From Candidatus Rhodoferax randersensis (lineage in GTDB: Bacteria > Pseudomonadota > Gammaproteobacteria > Burkholderiales > Burkholderiaceae_C): a stretch of 22,977 bases of DNA. Shown here piece after piece: positions 15,829 through 22,977 of the stretch. Made by a program: the position numbers and the translations under genes. The notes under the pieces are model-generated. The model had not been told where the DNA came from. It saw only the letters and a program-made list of their open reading frames with translations, and searched no databases. How positions within the stretch are numbered: the stretch's first letter is position 1; each line of letters starts with the position of its first letter. The stretch spans positions 1 through 22,977 of the forward strand of contig JADKEH010000017.1 of NCBI GenBank assembly GCA_016718155.1, in the 5' to 3' direction.

Positions 15829-17999
15829 CGGGGCAGGCGCCCGAGCTGCTGGCGGCCGAACTGGTGGCCACGCGCGAGCGCCTGCAGGACATGGTGCTCG
15901 AACTGCAGTCCAGCCACGAGCGCGTGGACTTGTCCAATGAGGAGCTGACCGCCTCCAACGAGGAGCTGCAAAGCACCAACGAAGAGCTCAAGTCGGTCAA
16001 CGAAGACCTGTACACGCTGAACCGCGAGCTCGGAGGCAAGAACGACGAGCTGGCCGCCCTCAACCGCGATTACGACCATCTGCTGGCCAGCACCGAGATT
16101 GGGACCGTGTTTCTCGATTCGCGCCTGAACCTGCGCCGCTTCAGCCCCAACGTGGGGGATTTCCTGGGTCTGCGTGAGCACGATCTCGGCCGGCCCGTGG
16201 CCGAGATCCGCTATCTCCTGGGCCCGCAGGAGGCCTTCATCGGCGATTTGCAGCGTTGCGCCTCGGATGGCACCCGAATCGAACGCGAAGCCATGCTGGC
16301 CGATGGGCGCTGGGTGTTTGAGCGCATGCTGCCTTTCAAGGAGGGGCATGACGAAGGCTCCGGCGTGGTACTGACCTGGACCGACATCAGCAAGATCAAA
16401 CACTTCCAGACGCACGCCGAGCAACTCGCCACGGACCGCGCCCGGCTGCTGGGCATCCTGGATGCGCTGCCCGATGGGGTGTACATCACCAACGCCGAGC
16501 ACGAGATCGAGTACCTCAATCCGGTACTGGAGCGTGAGTTCGGTCCGGTCAACGGTCGCAAGTGTTACGCGTATTTTCACGGCGGCAGCGCGCAATGTGC
16601 ATGGTGCAAAAACCCCGAGGTGTTCGCCGGACAGTCGGTGCGCTGGGAGTGGACATCGCCCAAGGGCCGAAGCTACGACCTGTTCGACATGCCCTTCCAC
16701 AACTCGGACGGCACGGTCAGCAAGCTCGAAATCTTTCACGACATCACCGCCAGCAAGGACGACCGGCGGCGCATGGAAGAAGCGGGGCGGCTGGCGCAAG
16801 TGGGGCACTGGGAATGGATGCTGGCGAGCGGCCAACTGATCTGGAGCGACGAAACCTATCGCTGCTTTGGCTACCAGCCGGGCGAGCTCACGCCCAGCTT
16901 CGAGCTGTTTGTTGGGCACATCGTGCCTGAGGACCGCGCGCACGTGCAGGCGGCCGTGCAGGCGGCGCTGGCGCAGGGCCACGATTACAAAGTGGAGTTC
17001 CAGTTTGATCGGCTCGACGGCAGCCGGCGCATTGGCCGCGCCACCGGCCACCTTGAACGCGATGGCGCGGGCTCGGCGCAGCGCATGTCGGGCGCCATGC
17101 AGGACATCACCGTGCTGCGCCAGAGCGAGCAGCGCTTTCAGGTCGCGTTTCGCGCCAGTCCGCTGGCCGGCTCGATTGCCCGCTTGGCCGATGGCGTGTT
17201 CATCGAGGCCAACGGTGCTTACGAAAAGTACTTTGGCTGGAAGAGCGAGGAAATGATTGGCCGCAGCGCGCTCGAACTCGGCTTCTGGCCCACACCCGAA
17301 GCGCGCCTGGGCTGGGTCAACGAACTGCGCAAGACCGGCACGGTGGTCGATTACCAGACGACCTTGCGCGACAAATCCGGCAGCTTGCGCCAGGCAGCTT
17401 TTTTCTCCGAGATCATCGACATCGACGGCGTGGAGCACATCCTGACCTATGTGCAAGACATCACCGAGCGCAAGGAAACCGAAGCCCGCATCGAATTCCT
17501 GGCGCACCATGACCCGCTGACCGGCCTGCCCAACCGCGTGCTGTTTCGCGACCGTTTTACCCTGGGCACGGCCTGGGCCGAGCGCAGCGACAGCAAGGTT
17601 GCGCTGCTGTTCGTGGACCTGGACCATTTCAAGACCATCAACGACACGCTTGGTCATCCGGTGGGTGATCAATTGTTGCAGCAGGTGGCACAGCGCCTGC
17701 GCGAATGCGTGCGCGACACCGACACCATCAGCCGCCAGGGCGGCGACGAGTTTCTGATTGCCCTGACTGACGTCGATGACCTGGACGCGGTCAGCCAGGT
17801 TGCCACCAAGGTCCTGGGCACCCTGGGCGCGCCGTTCCTGATCGAAGGCCACGAGCTGACGGCCACCCTATCCATGGGCGTCTCGGTCTGGCCCGACGAC
17901 GGCCAGGATTTTGACGTGCTGCTGCAGCGGGCCGATACCGCCATGTACCGGCCAAGTCCGCCGGGCGCAACACCTACCGTTTCTACACCGCCGAGATGA
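15801..17999 (+). CDS. Coiled coil, four PAS domains and GGDEF diguanylate cyclase; middle part of the same protein
   Basis: The frame continues from the CheR module after the lost base near 15808. A heptad coiled coil (SNEELTASNEELQSTNEELK, to about 16070) is the standard linker after CheR in these fusions. PAS1 spans about 16080-16400, PAS2 16440-16760 (with a Cys cluster, QCAWCKN), PAS3 16780-17120, PAS4 17125-17480 ending VQDITERKE. The GGDEF domain has LFVDLDHFKTINDTLGHPVG and an intact RQGGDEF; RDTD five residues before GGDEF matches the RxxD inhibitory I-site. A lost G at 17950-17951 (TACCGG for TACCGGG) ends the frame; the true continuation is AKSAGRNTYRFYTAEM into the EAL domain. As read, its TGA overlaps the next ATG (ATGA). 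Confidence 0.85.
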   Translation, partial: QPGLALPPVTGQAPELLAAELVATRERLQDMVLELQSSHERVDLSNEELTASNEELQSTNEELKSVNEDLYTLNRELGGKNDELAALNRDYDHLLASTEIGTVFLDSRLNLRRFSPNVGDFLGLREHDLGRPVAEIRYLLGPQEAFIGDLQRCASDGTRIEREAMLADGRWVFERMLPFKEGHDEGSGVVLTWTDISKIKHFQTHAEQLATDRARLLGILDALPDGVYITNAEHEIEYLNPVLEREFGPVNGRKCYAYFHGGSAQCAWCKNPEVFAGQSVRWEWTSPKGRSYDLFDMPFHNSDGTVSKLEIFHDITASKDDRRRMEEAGRLAQVGHWEWMLASGQLIWSDETYRCFGYQPGELTPSFELFVGHIVPEDRAHVQAAVQAALAQGHDYKVEFQFDRLDGSRRIGRATGHLERDGAGSAQRMSGAMQDITVLRQSEQRFQVAFRASPLAGSIARLADGVFIEANGAYEKYFGWKSEEMIGRSALELGFWPTPEARLGWVNELRKTGTVVDYQTTLRDKSGSLRQAAFFSEIIDIDGVEHILTYVQDITERKETEARIEFLAHHDPLTGLPNRVLFRDRFTLGTAWAERSDSKVALLFVDLDHFKTINDTLGHPVGDQLLQQVAQRLRECVRDTDTISRQGGDEFLIALTDVDDLDAVSQVATKVLGTLGAPFLIEGHELTATLSMGVSVWPDDGQDFDVLLQRADTAMYRPSPPGATPTVSTPPR

Positions 18000-18796
18000 A
18001 CGCGCAAGCGCTGGAGCACCTGCAACTGCGTACCGCCTTGCACCATGCGCTGGCCAACCAGGAATTTGTGCTGCACTACCAGCCGCAAATCGACCTGGCC
18101 AGCGGCAGTGTGGTGGGCGTCGAAGCCTTGCTGCGTTGGCAGCGCGCAGGCGATGGGTTGATGGCGCCAGCGCGCTTCATTCCGGCGGCCGAGGAAAGCG
18201 GTCTGATTGTGCCGATTGGCGAATGGGTGCTGCAGGAAGCCTGTGCCCAGGCCATGCGCTGGCAGAAGGCCGGGCTGCCCGAAATCACCATGGCGGTCAA
18301 CCTGTCAGCGGTGCAGTTCCGCCGCGGCGACCTGCTGCAAAGCGTCACCCAGGCGCTGGCCGAGTCCGGCCTGGAGCCAGCGCGGCTGGAACTGGAATTG
18401 ACCGAAACCCTGTTGCTGGACGACGCCGAGCAGGTGCTGGAAACCGTGCGGCGTCTCAAAGCGCTGGGGGTCTGCCTGTCGATCGACGACTTCGGCACCG
18501 GCTACTCCAGCCTGGCCTACCTCAAGCGCTTTGCGGTGGACAAGCTCAAGATCGACCAGTCCTTTGTGCGCGACATCGTCAGCGACGCCGACGACGCGGC
18601 GATCGTGCGCGCCATCATCAGCATGGCGCGCAGCCTCAAGCTCAAGGTGATTGCCGAGGGTGTCGAGACCCAGGACGTTGCCCGCACCCTGGGCCTGTAC
18701 CACTGCCACGAAGCCCAGGGCTACCACTTCGCCCGCCCCATGCCCGCCGACGCGCTGACAGACTGGCTGCGCCAGCGCAACGCGGCGCAGCCCTAG
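17996..18796 (+). CDS. EAL cyclic-di-GMP phosphodiesterase module, C-terminal part of the same protein
   Basis: As read, a 266-residue ORF from ATG 17996; most likely the C-terminus of one 1307-residue protein with the two preceding entries. The EAL signature is intact: GVEALLRW, MAVNLSAVQF, LELELTETLLL, LSIDDFGTGYSSLAYLKRF with the DDFGTGYSS loop, VDKLKIDQSFVRDI and VIAEGVETQ. All metal ligands and the catalytic glutamate usually required are visible, so phosphodiesterase activity is expected. With an intact GGDEF carrying an I-site, the full protein could both make and break cyclic-di-GMP, switched by PAS inputs. The stop TAG shares the bases CTAG (18793-18796) with the stop of the converging peptidase gene. 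Confidence 0.9.
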   Translation: MNAQALEHLQLRTALHHALANQEFVLHYQPQIDLASGSVVGVEALLRWQRAGDGLMAPARFIPAAEESGLIVPIGEWVLQEACAQAMRWQKAGLPEITMAVNLSAVQFRRGDLLQSVTQALAESGLEPARLELELTETLLLDDAEQVLETVRRLKALGVCLSIDDFGTGYSSLAYLKRFAVDKLKIDQSFVRDIVSDADDAAIVRAIISMARSLKLKVIAEGVETQDVARTLGLYHCHEAQGYHFARPMPADALTDWLRQRNAAQP

Positions 18797-19623
18797 GGCG
18801 CCATGAACAGCGCCGGGTCCACCATGGCGCGGTTCAGGCTGACCGACCAATGCAGATGCGGACCGGTAGCGCGGCCGGTGGCACCCACATTGCCAAGGGT
18901 CGCGCCAGCCTCCAACTGATCGCCGGGCTTGACCGTGATGGCCGAGAGATGGCAATACAGGGTCAACAAGCCGGCACCATGGTCGAGCCAGACCGTGTTG
19001 CCGTTGAAGAAGTAATTGCCAGTGTCGATCACCCGCCCGGCGGCGGCGGCCAGCACGGGTGTGCCTTGCGCGGCCGCGATGTCCATGCCGCTGTGGGGAT
19101 TGCGCGACTGGCCGTTGAAGACGCGGCGCAGGCCGAAAGAACTGGAGCGTGCGCCCGGCGACGGTTGCGCCAGTTGCAGGCTGGCCGGCACGGGCTGGCT
19201 GAAGGTGGCCATCACCTGCGCCAGATGCACGCGTTCACGCTCATAGCGTGCCAGGTCGGCCTTGGACAAATCGACATGACCGGGCGCAACCTTGAGCCGC
19301 TGCTCGGCATAGGCATGGGGCTTGATCTCAAACGGCACGCGCGTCTCGGCCGCGCCTTCGCGCCGCACCACCAGGCTTGCGGTGCCCGGTGCCTGGCTCA
19401 ACCCCAGGCCGACCAGCGCCAGCCACTGCGTGCCATCTCGCAGCACCAGCACCGGCACGCCGTTGAAGCTGGCCCTGGGCGCTGTCGCCGACTCGCCCAA
19501 GGCAATACGCGCCACGCCGCCCGGCGCCAGGCGCTGCGCCGGCAGTTCCATGGCGCTGGCCACCTGGGCCACGCAGGCCAGCAAACAAAGCAGAACCCGG
19601 CTGACCGGCGACAAGGCGGTCAC
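18793..19623 (-). CDS. M23 family metallopeptidase (LytM-like), secreted
   Basis: Zinc peptidase acting on peptidoglycan cross-links or, if degenerate, an amidase activator. 276 residues from GTG 19623, which overlaps the stop of the upstream DUF1161 gene (GTGA). Signal peptide VLLCLLACVAQVASA. An N-terminal beta domain (ARIALGESA, FNGVPVLVLRDGTQWLALVG, VPFEIKPHAYAEQRLKV) precedes the M23 domain. HSGMD places ligands at H177 and D181; TLYCHLS and the HLH of GPHLHW (H256, H258) complete the site, so it appears catalytically competent. FGLRRVFNGQSRNPHSGMDI is the typical entry. Longer upstream frames run through the DUF1161 gene and are not real. Confidence 0.9.
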   Translation of the reverse strand: MTALSPVSRVLLCLLACVAQVASAMELPAQRLAPGGVARIALGESATAPRASFNGVPVLVLRDGTQWLALVGLGLSQAPGTASLVVRREGAAETRVPFEIKPHAYAEQRLKVAPGHVDLSKADLARYERERVHLAQVMATFSQPVPASLQLAQPSPGARSSSFGLRRVFNGQSRNPHSGMDIAAAQGTPVLAAAAGRVIDTGNYFFNGNTVWLDHGAGLLTLYCHLSAITVKPGDQLEAGATLGNVGATGRATGPHLHWSVSLNRAMVDPALFMAP

Positions 19624-19841
19624 GCCTTCTTGTAGGTGATCTTCTTGGTGCCGCCCTCGCAACTGCCGACTACCTTCTGGTCCTTCACCTCTTCGCTGGC
19701 AACGATGTCGAGTTGCGCGCCCTTGACGCCCCTGGCCTCCATCTTGGCGGCGATTTCGGTCTTGAGTTCGTCGCAAGACTTCTTGGCCCAGGCCGGCACG
19801 ACCAGTGCCGACAATACAAACGCGAGCATCAAATTCTTCAT
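19620..19841 (-). CDS. DUF1161 family small periplasmic protein
   Basis: 73 residues with a signal peptide (MKNLMLAFVLSALVVPAWA) and a 54-residue mature part, KSCDELKTEIAAKMEARGVK ... VVGSCEGGTKKITYKK. Two cysteines (C23, C61) are conserved in the family and likely form a disulfide. Function unknown. AAGGGATC lies upstream at suitable spacing. First gene of a coupled pair with the M23 peptidase; divergent from the formate-THF ligase gene. Confidence 0.9.
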   Translation of the reverse strand: MKNLMLAFVLSALVVPAWAKKSCDELKTEIAAKMEARGVKGAQLDIVASEEVKDQKVVGSCEGGTKKITYKKA

Positions 19842-20001
19842 GGTGATCCCTTGACATGCGATAGATGGGTCAAATTGTAGGCGCGCTGTCTCCTGCGGAT
19901 ATCACCAAACCCACTGCCAACCGCGGCGACACACCCGCACGCTGCGCCTGGCCCAGTTGCGACAGAATCGGGGCATTCATCGTTAAGACCGAAAGGCAGC
20001 C

Positions 20002-21664
20002 GTGGCACGCACTGACATCGAAATCGCACAAGCCGCCACTCTGCGCCCATCTTGGACCTGGCACGCGAGCAGCTCGGCATTCCCCCGAGCACTGGAGCCT
20101 ACGGCCGCTTCAAGGCCAAGATCGACTTGAAGTGGCTCGATAGCCTAAGCTGAACGGCCCAACGGCAAACGTTGGGTGACAGCCATCAGTCCCACACCGG
20201 CGGGCGAAGGCAAGACCACCACCACGGTGGGCCTGGGTGATGCACTCAACCAGCATCGGCAAACGCACCGTCAAGGCGCTGCGCGAACCCCTCACTGGGG
20301 CCGGTGTTTGGCATGAAGGGCGGCGCCGCCGGTGGCGGCTTTGGCGCAGGTGGTGCCGATGGAGGACATCAACCTGCACTTCACCGGTGACTTCCACGCC
20401 ATTGCGCTGGCGCACAACCTGCTGGCAGCCTGATCGATAACCACATCCACCACGGCAATGCCTTGGGGCTGGACCCGCGCCGAATTGTCTGGCGCCGCGT
20501 CATGGACATGAATGATCGCGCCATGCGCAGCACCGTCATTGGCCTGGGCGGCGCGGGCAACGGCTTCCCGCGCGAAGACGGTTTTGACATTGTGGCGGCC
20601 TCCGAAGTAATGGCCATTTTTTGCCTGGCCACCACCCGCCGGGACCTCAAAGAGCGCCTGAGCCGCATCATTGTGGGCTACACCCGCACCATGCAAGCAG
20701 TGCGTGCCAGCGACCTGCAGGCGCACGGCGCGATGGCGGCGCTGCTCAAAGACGCTTTCAAGCCCAATCTGGTTCAGACCTTGGAGAACAACCTGGCCCT
20801 GGTGCATGGCGGCCGTTTGCCAATATTGCACGGCTGCAACACCGTGATAGCCACGCGCGCCGCGCGCTCAAACTCGGCGCGAGTACGGCGGTGACCGAGG
20901 CCGGTTTTTGGCGCCGACCTGGGCGCCGAGAAGTTCATCGACATCAAGTGCCGCAAGACCGGCCTGCGCCCCGACGTGGCAGTGGTGGTGGCAACCTGGC
21001 GGGCACTGCGTCACCATGGGGGCTCCGAACCCGAGCAATTCGATCACGCGCAGCCCCAGGCGGTCGAACGCGGCATCGTCAATCTGGAGCGCCACGTGGA
21101 CATTGTAGCAACCACTATGGCTTGCCGTGTCGTGGCCATCAACGCCTAGGTATCTGACACCGAAGAGGAGCTTCGGTGGTGCGCCGCAACATGGCCCGAA
21201 GCGGCGTGCCGGTGGTGAAGGGCGGCATTACAGCGACTGGATGTGCCAAAGAGCTGTTGCACGCGCGGTGGTGCAATTGGTCGAAGCCGGCATTGCTGAC
21301 AATAAGCGTTTTGTGTACGCCGAAGAGCCAACGTTATGGGACAAAATGCAAACCGTGGCGCAGCGATTACGGCGCGTCCGACATTTCAGCCAACACGGGC
21401 CGTCAGCCAAGATCGCGCAACTGCAAGCCGACGGCCACGGCCACTACCCGGTGTGCGTGGCCAAGACCCAATACTCTTTCTCCACCGACCCTGGCTTGCG
21501 GGGCGCCAACCACATGGTCAACATCCGCGAAGTACGCCTGGCCGCAGGGGCCGAGTTCGTGGTGATGATTTGGCGATGTCTTGACCATGCCCGGTCTGCC
21601 CAAGGAGCCCGCCTCCATGCGCATGGACATCGACGATGATGGCCGCATCACAGGGCTGTGCTGA
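20002..21664 (+). pseudogene. fhs: Formate-tetrahydrofolate ligase, many single-base frameshifts
   Basis: ATP-dependent formation of 10-formyl-THF from formate and THF. The GTG at 20002 gives MARTDIEIAQAATLRP, the hallmark N-terminus. Changing frame repeatedly recovers the family: GRFKAKIDLKWLDSLS, TPAGEGKTTTTVGLGDAL (first signature, near 20190), GMKGGAAGGG, MEDINLHFTGDFHAI, then a clean stretch 20440-20820 (LGLDPRRIVWRRVMDMNDRA, REDGFDIVAASEVMAIFCLA, HGAMAALLKDAFKPNLVQTL), then VVATWRALRHHGG-like, AKTQYSFSTDPGL, IREVRLAAGAEFVV, MPGLPKEP and DDDGRITGLC before TGA. Span 1663 bases versus about 1670 expected. Early lesions are all losses in C runs (20046-20048, 20082-20086, 20092, 20098-20099). 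Either heavy sequencing deletion error or recent decay; the conserved protein argues for the former. Confidence 0.9.
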
Positions 21665-21724
21665 GCCCTGGCCGGCTGCTAATCACGCACGAGCCGTGCA
21701 GAATCTGTTGATTTTTTCGCAATT

Positions 21725-21758
21725 AATGACACAAGTTAAGTGACTTAACTTCGTCATT
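21725..21758. repeat. Long hairpin: AAGTTAAGT/ACTTAACTT palindrome with flanking arms
   Basis: AAGTTAAGT and ACTTAACTT pair perfectly around one G (21733-21751). Outside them AATGAC and GTCATT also pair, across a small AC/C bulge, for 15 bp of stem. It is AT-rich in a GC-rich neighbourhood and lies 60 bases after the ligase stop. Its outer arm merges with the GTCATTGC motif of the neighbouring repeat cluster. With essentially no loop it is more like an operator or mobile-element end than a terminator. Confidence 0.6.
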
Positions 21759-21804
21759 GCAGGCATCAGTTCGGTTTGAACCACACGGACCTTGATCCCA
21801 GTGG

Positions 21805-21937
21805 CGTCATTGCGAACAGTGCGGCAATCCATGGCCCCAAAATACATGGATCGCCGCGGCCTGCGGCCTCGCGATGACGATGCTGGTTCAAGGTTCGTGT
21901 GCGGTATCGGCCCGGATTCGGGCAGCTCGCAATGACG
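21805..21937 (-). repeat. Dispersed repeat, copy B (inverted relative to copy A)
   Basis: Reverse complement of the element at 10611-10747, about 90% identical by eye with a 2-base gap. It shares CCCGAATCCGGGCCGATACC and CTTGAACCAGCATCGTCATC on the opposite strand. Ends are CGTCATTGCGA-type here too. Partial ends flank it at 21751-21760 and 21945-21956. No coding content. The 21665-21987 gap holds only this, the hairpin at 21725-21758 and presumably the promoter of the next gene. Confidence 0.8.
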
Positions 21938-21987
21938 GAGTGGGTTCGCAATGACGGCAAGTTATGTCGTGATTTGTGAAACACTCA

Positions 21988-22350
21988 ATGAGCATGAAAA
22001 GCCCCCACATCACCGTTTATGCATCGCCGCATGCGACACCGTCAAGAAGGCCCGTGCCTGGCTGCTGGCCCAGGGCACCGCACCACGACTTCCACGACTT
22101 CAAAAAACCCGGCGTGCCGGAAGACCAATCGACACCTGGCTGGCGGCCATCGGCCGGGAGCGCCTGCTCAACACGTGGCACCACCTGGCGCCAGCTCAGC
22201 GTGTCGCCCGGGCGGCGTAGGTGGATGACGCCAGTGCCCGCTGCCCTGATGCTGAGCCACGCCAGCGTGATCAAGCGACCGGTGGTGCGATGGGCCGATG
22301 GCCCGTAGCGGTCGGGTTCGACGAGGCTGGCGGGCCCACATCGTTTCCCA
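21988..22350 (+). pseudogene. ArsC/Spx family protein, YffB-like, frameshifted
   Basis: Small thioredoxin-fold protein related to arsenate reductase and Spx. The ATG at 21988 (or 21994) gives MKSPHITVY, then after a lost G at 22021 the frame continues IAACDTVKKARAWLLAQGTA with the single active-site Cys of the YffB group, then HDFHDFKKPGVPEDQ, DTWLAAIGRERLLNT, LMLSHASVIKRPVVRWADG and VAVGFDEAG. At least four frame changes occur. The end is approximate; homology fades near 22350, and one repaired frame would run to TAA at 22418-22420. YffB proteins are of uncertain function (glutathione-dependent thiol reductase proposed). No ribosome site is obvious. Confidence 0.75.
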
Positions 22351-22545
22351 TGTTGCGTCCCCTCCTGACGGCGGCCCGGCGACCCAGGAATGCGCCCACA
22401 CGTTTTGCAGGGAAAGGTAATCGGCACCGATCTGTCCGGCGCCGACGCCTGGAACGCCAGCTTCGACAAGGTGTCATCAACGCCGGTCGCAACGTTCAGA
22501 TGCCTTGTGGAACCCCTTCGTCGTGCGGGATCGCAGGTAGGCAGC
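22351..22545. other. No gene recognised between the YffB-like and TorD-like genes
   Basis: About 195 bases. Short frames on both strands show no family I know. Since both neighbours are frame-broken, this stretch may hide a further broken small gene, for example the small Tat-signal protein that often follows TorD in formate dehydrogenase loci; I cannot read one. Confidence 0.3.
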
Positions 22546-22977
22546 TCAACCAGCAGATCTCAAATCCAGCATGTCAAACCTGCGCCTCCACAGGCGAAGG
22601 CGCGCGTGAAATCGGCCAGCACGGCGTAAAAGCGCCCGGATGGGCTTGCAGGTGTCGCCGAGCGTCATGCCACCCAGGGCTGCAGATGCTTGGCAAAGAA
22701 CCTCGCGCTGTTGCAGTCAGGATTCGCCAACGCCGCGTCATCCCCGGCGACCAGGTAGCGCATCACTTCGCACAGGCGACGTGCGGTCTTCGGTTTCCTT
22801 CATCGCATCATCACGCGCCAGCCCCAGCCGCATCAGATCGGTGCGCAGCACGGCAAGCGCTTTCGTTGAGGTAGCCGCTGGATGGGTGTGAGCCGTACAG
22901 GTAGACCTCGGAAGCATGACGCCGCCAAACAGGGCGTATTTTCACGTGCCAGGGCCGCGTCATCCTGTTCGCGGGCG
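22546..22977 (-). pseudogene. TorD-family chaperone, C-terminal part, frameshifted, cut by window edge
   Basis: Cytoplasmic chaperone for maturation of molybdenum oxidoreductases, probably formate dehydrogenase in this lineage. On the minus strand, pieced frames read AREQDDAALAREN, SEVYLYGSH, AVLRTDLMRLGLARDDAMKE, TEDHVACLCEVMRYLVAGDD, ALANPDCNSARFFAKHLQPW, AVLADFTRAFACVEAQ and FDML, ending DLRSAG and TGA at 22546. The Glu-Asp-His motif and the ARFFAKHLQPW segment are characteristic of the TorD/DmsD helical fold. At least five single-base frame changes occur over 430 bases, so it is broken as read. The start lies outside the window. Next to it, formate-THF ligase would suit a formate-metabolism locus, though orientation differs. 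Confidence 0.7.

Noticed and set aside
15636..17852. A 738-codon open frame antisense to the PAS/GGDEF region
   Set aside because: Long antisense frames are common in high-GC coding DNA; the plus strand encodes well-defined domains, and the antisense translation resembles no family.
17911..19635. A 574-codon plus-strand frame
   Set aside because: It overlaps the EAL domain in a wrong frame and then runs antisense to the M23 peptidase, both recognised on their own frames.
22390..22629. A 79-codon plus-strand ORF between the YffB-like and TorD-like genes
   Set aside because: Its second half is antisense to the TorD-like sequence and the first half shows no recognisable motif.

Overview
The window looks like a chromosome segment of a high-GC betaproteobacterium. 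Burkholderiales, and within it the Comamonadaceae (Rhodoferax/Polaromonas-like), fits best. The grounds are base composition, frequent GTG starts and my recognition of protein families and gene pairs; I could run no search. I see no rRNA, tRNA, CRISPR array, intact transposase or prophage.

Layout: (1) 1-3243, minus strand: a heavy-metal RND efflux operon in the order outer-membrane factor, periplasmic adaptor, RND pump, all badly frame-broken. (2) 3303-5473: a palindromic operator candidate, then a divergent OmpR-type regulator and heavy-metal sensor kinase, the expected controllers of that operon. (3) 5612-6475: a BRO/DinD-like gene interrupted at a G10/C7 tract. (4) 6508-10005: an intact SWIM-SNF2 helicase. 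(5) 10006-11030: a scrap-yard with a duplicated SDR fragment, the tail of a phospholipase D-like gene and a roughly 137-bp repeat. (6) 11031-14797: intact genes, namely a class IV (branched-chain) aminotransferase, a saccharopine-dehydrogenase-like oxidoreductase coupled to an SDR, a lysine-rich protein and a VF530 protein. (7) 14875-18796: a CheR-PAS-GGDEF-EAL signalling protein, read as three pieces because of two frameshifts. (8) 18793-19841: an M23 peptidase and a DUF1161 protein. (9) 20002-22977: frame-broken formate-tetrahydrofolate ligase, a second repeat copy in opposite orientation, a YffB/Spx-like gene, and the end of a TorD-family chaperone gene.

The dominant oddity is the breakage itself. 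Where I could reconstruct the frame, nearly every lesion is the loss of one base, usually in a short G or C run, while the protein sequence on both sides stays well conserved. Lesions concentrate in roughly the first 5 kb and last 3 kb; the middle holds long intact genes. This resembles homopolymer deletion error in sequencing or assembly more than true gene decay, so "pseudogene" below means broken as read.

No clear new system emerged. The best leads are the CheR-PAS4-GGDEF-EAL protein, the CusR-type operator, the inverted pair of dispersed repeats around an 11-kb segment, the chimeric SDR/PLD scar, and the lysine-rich protein of unknown function.
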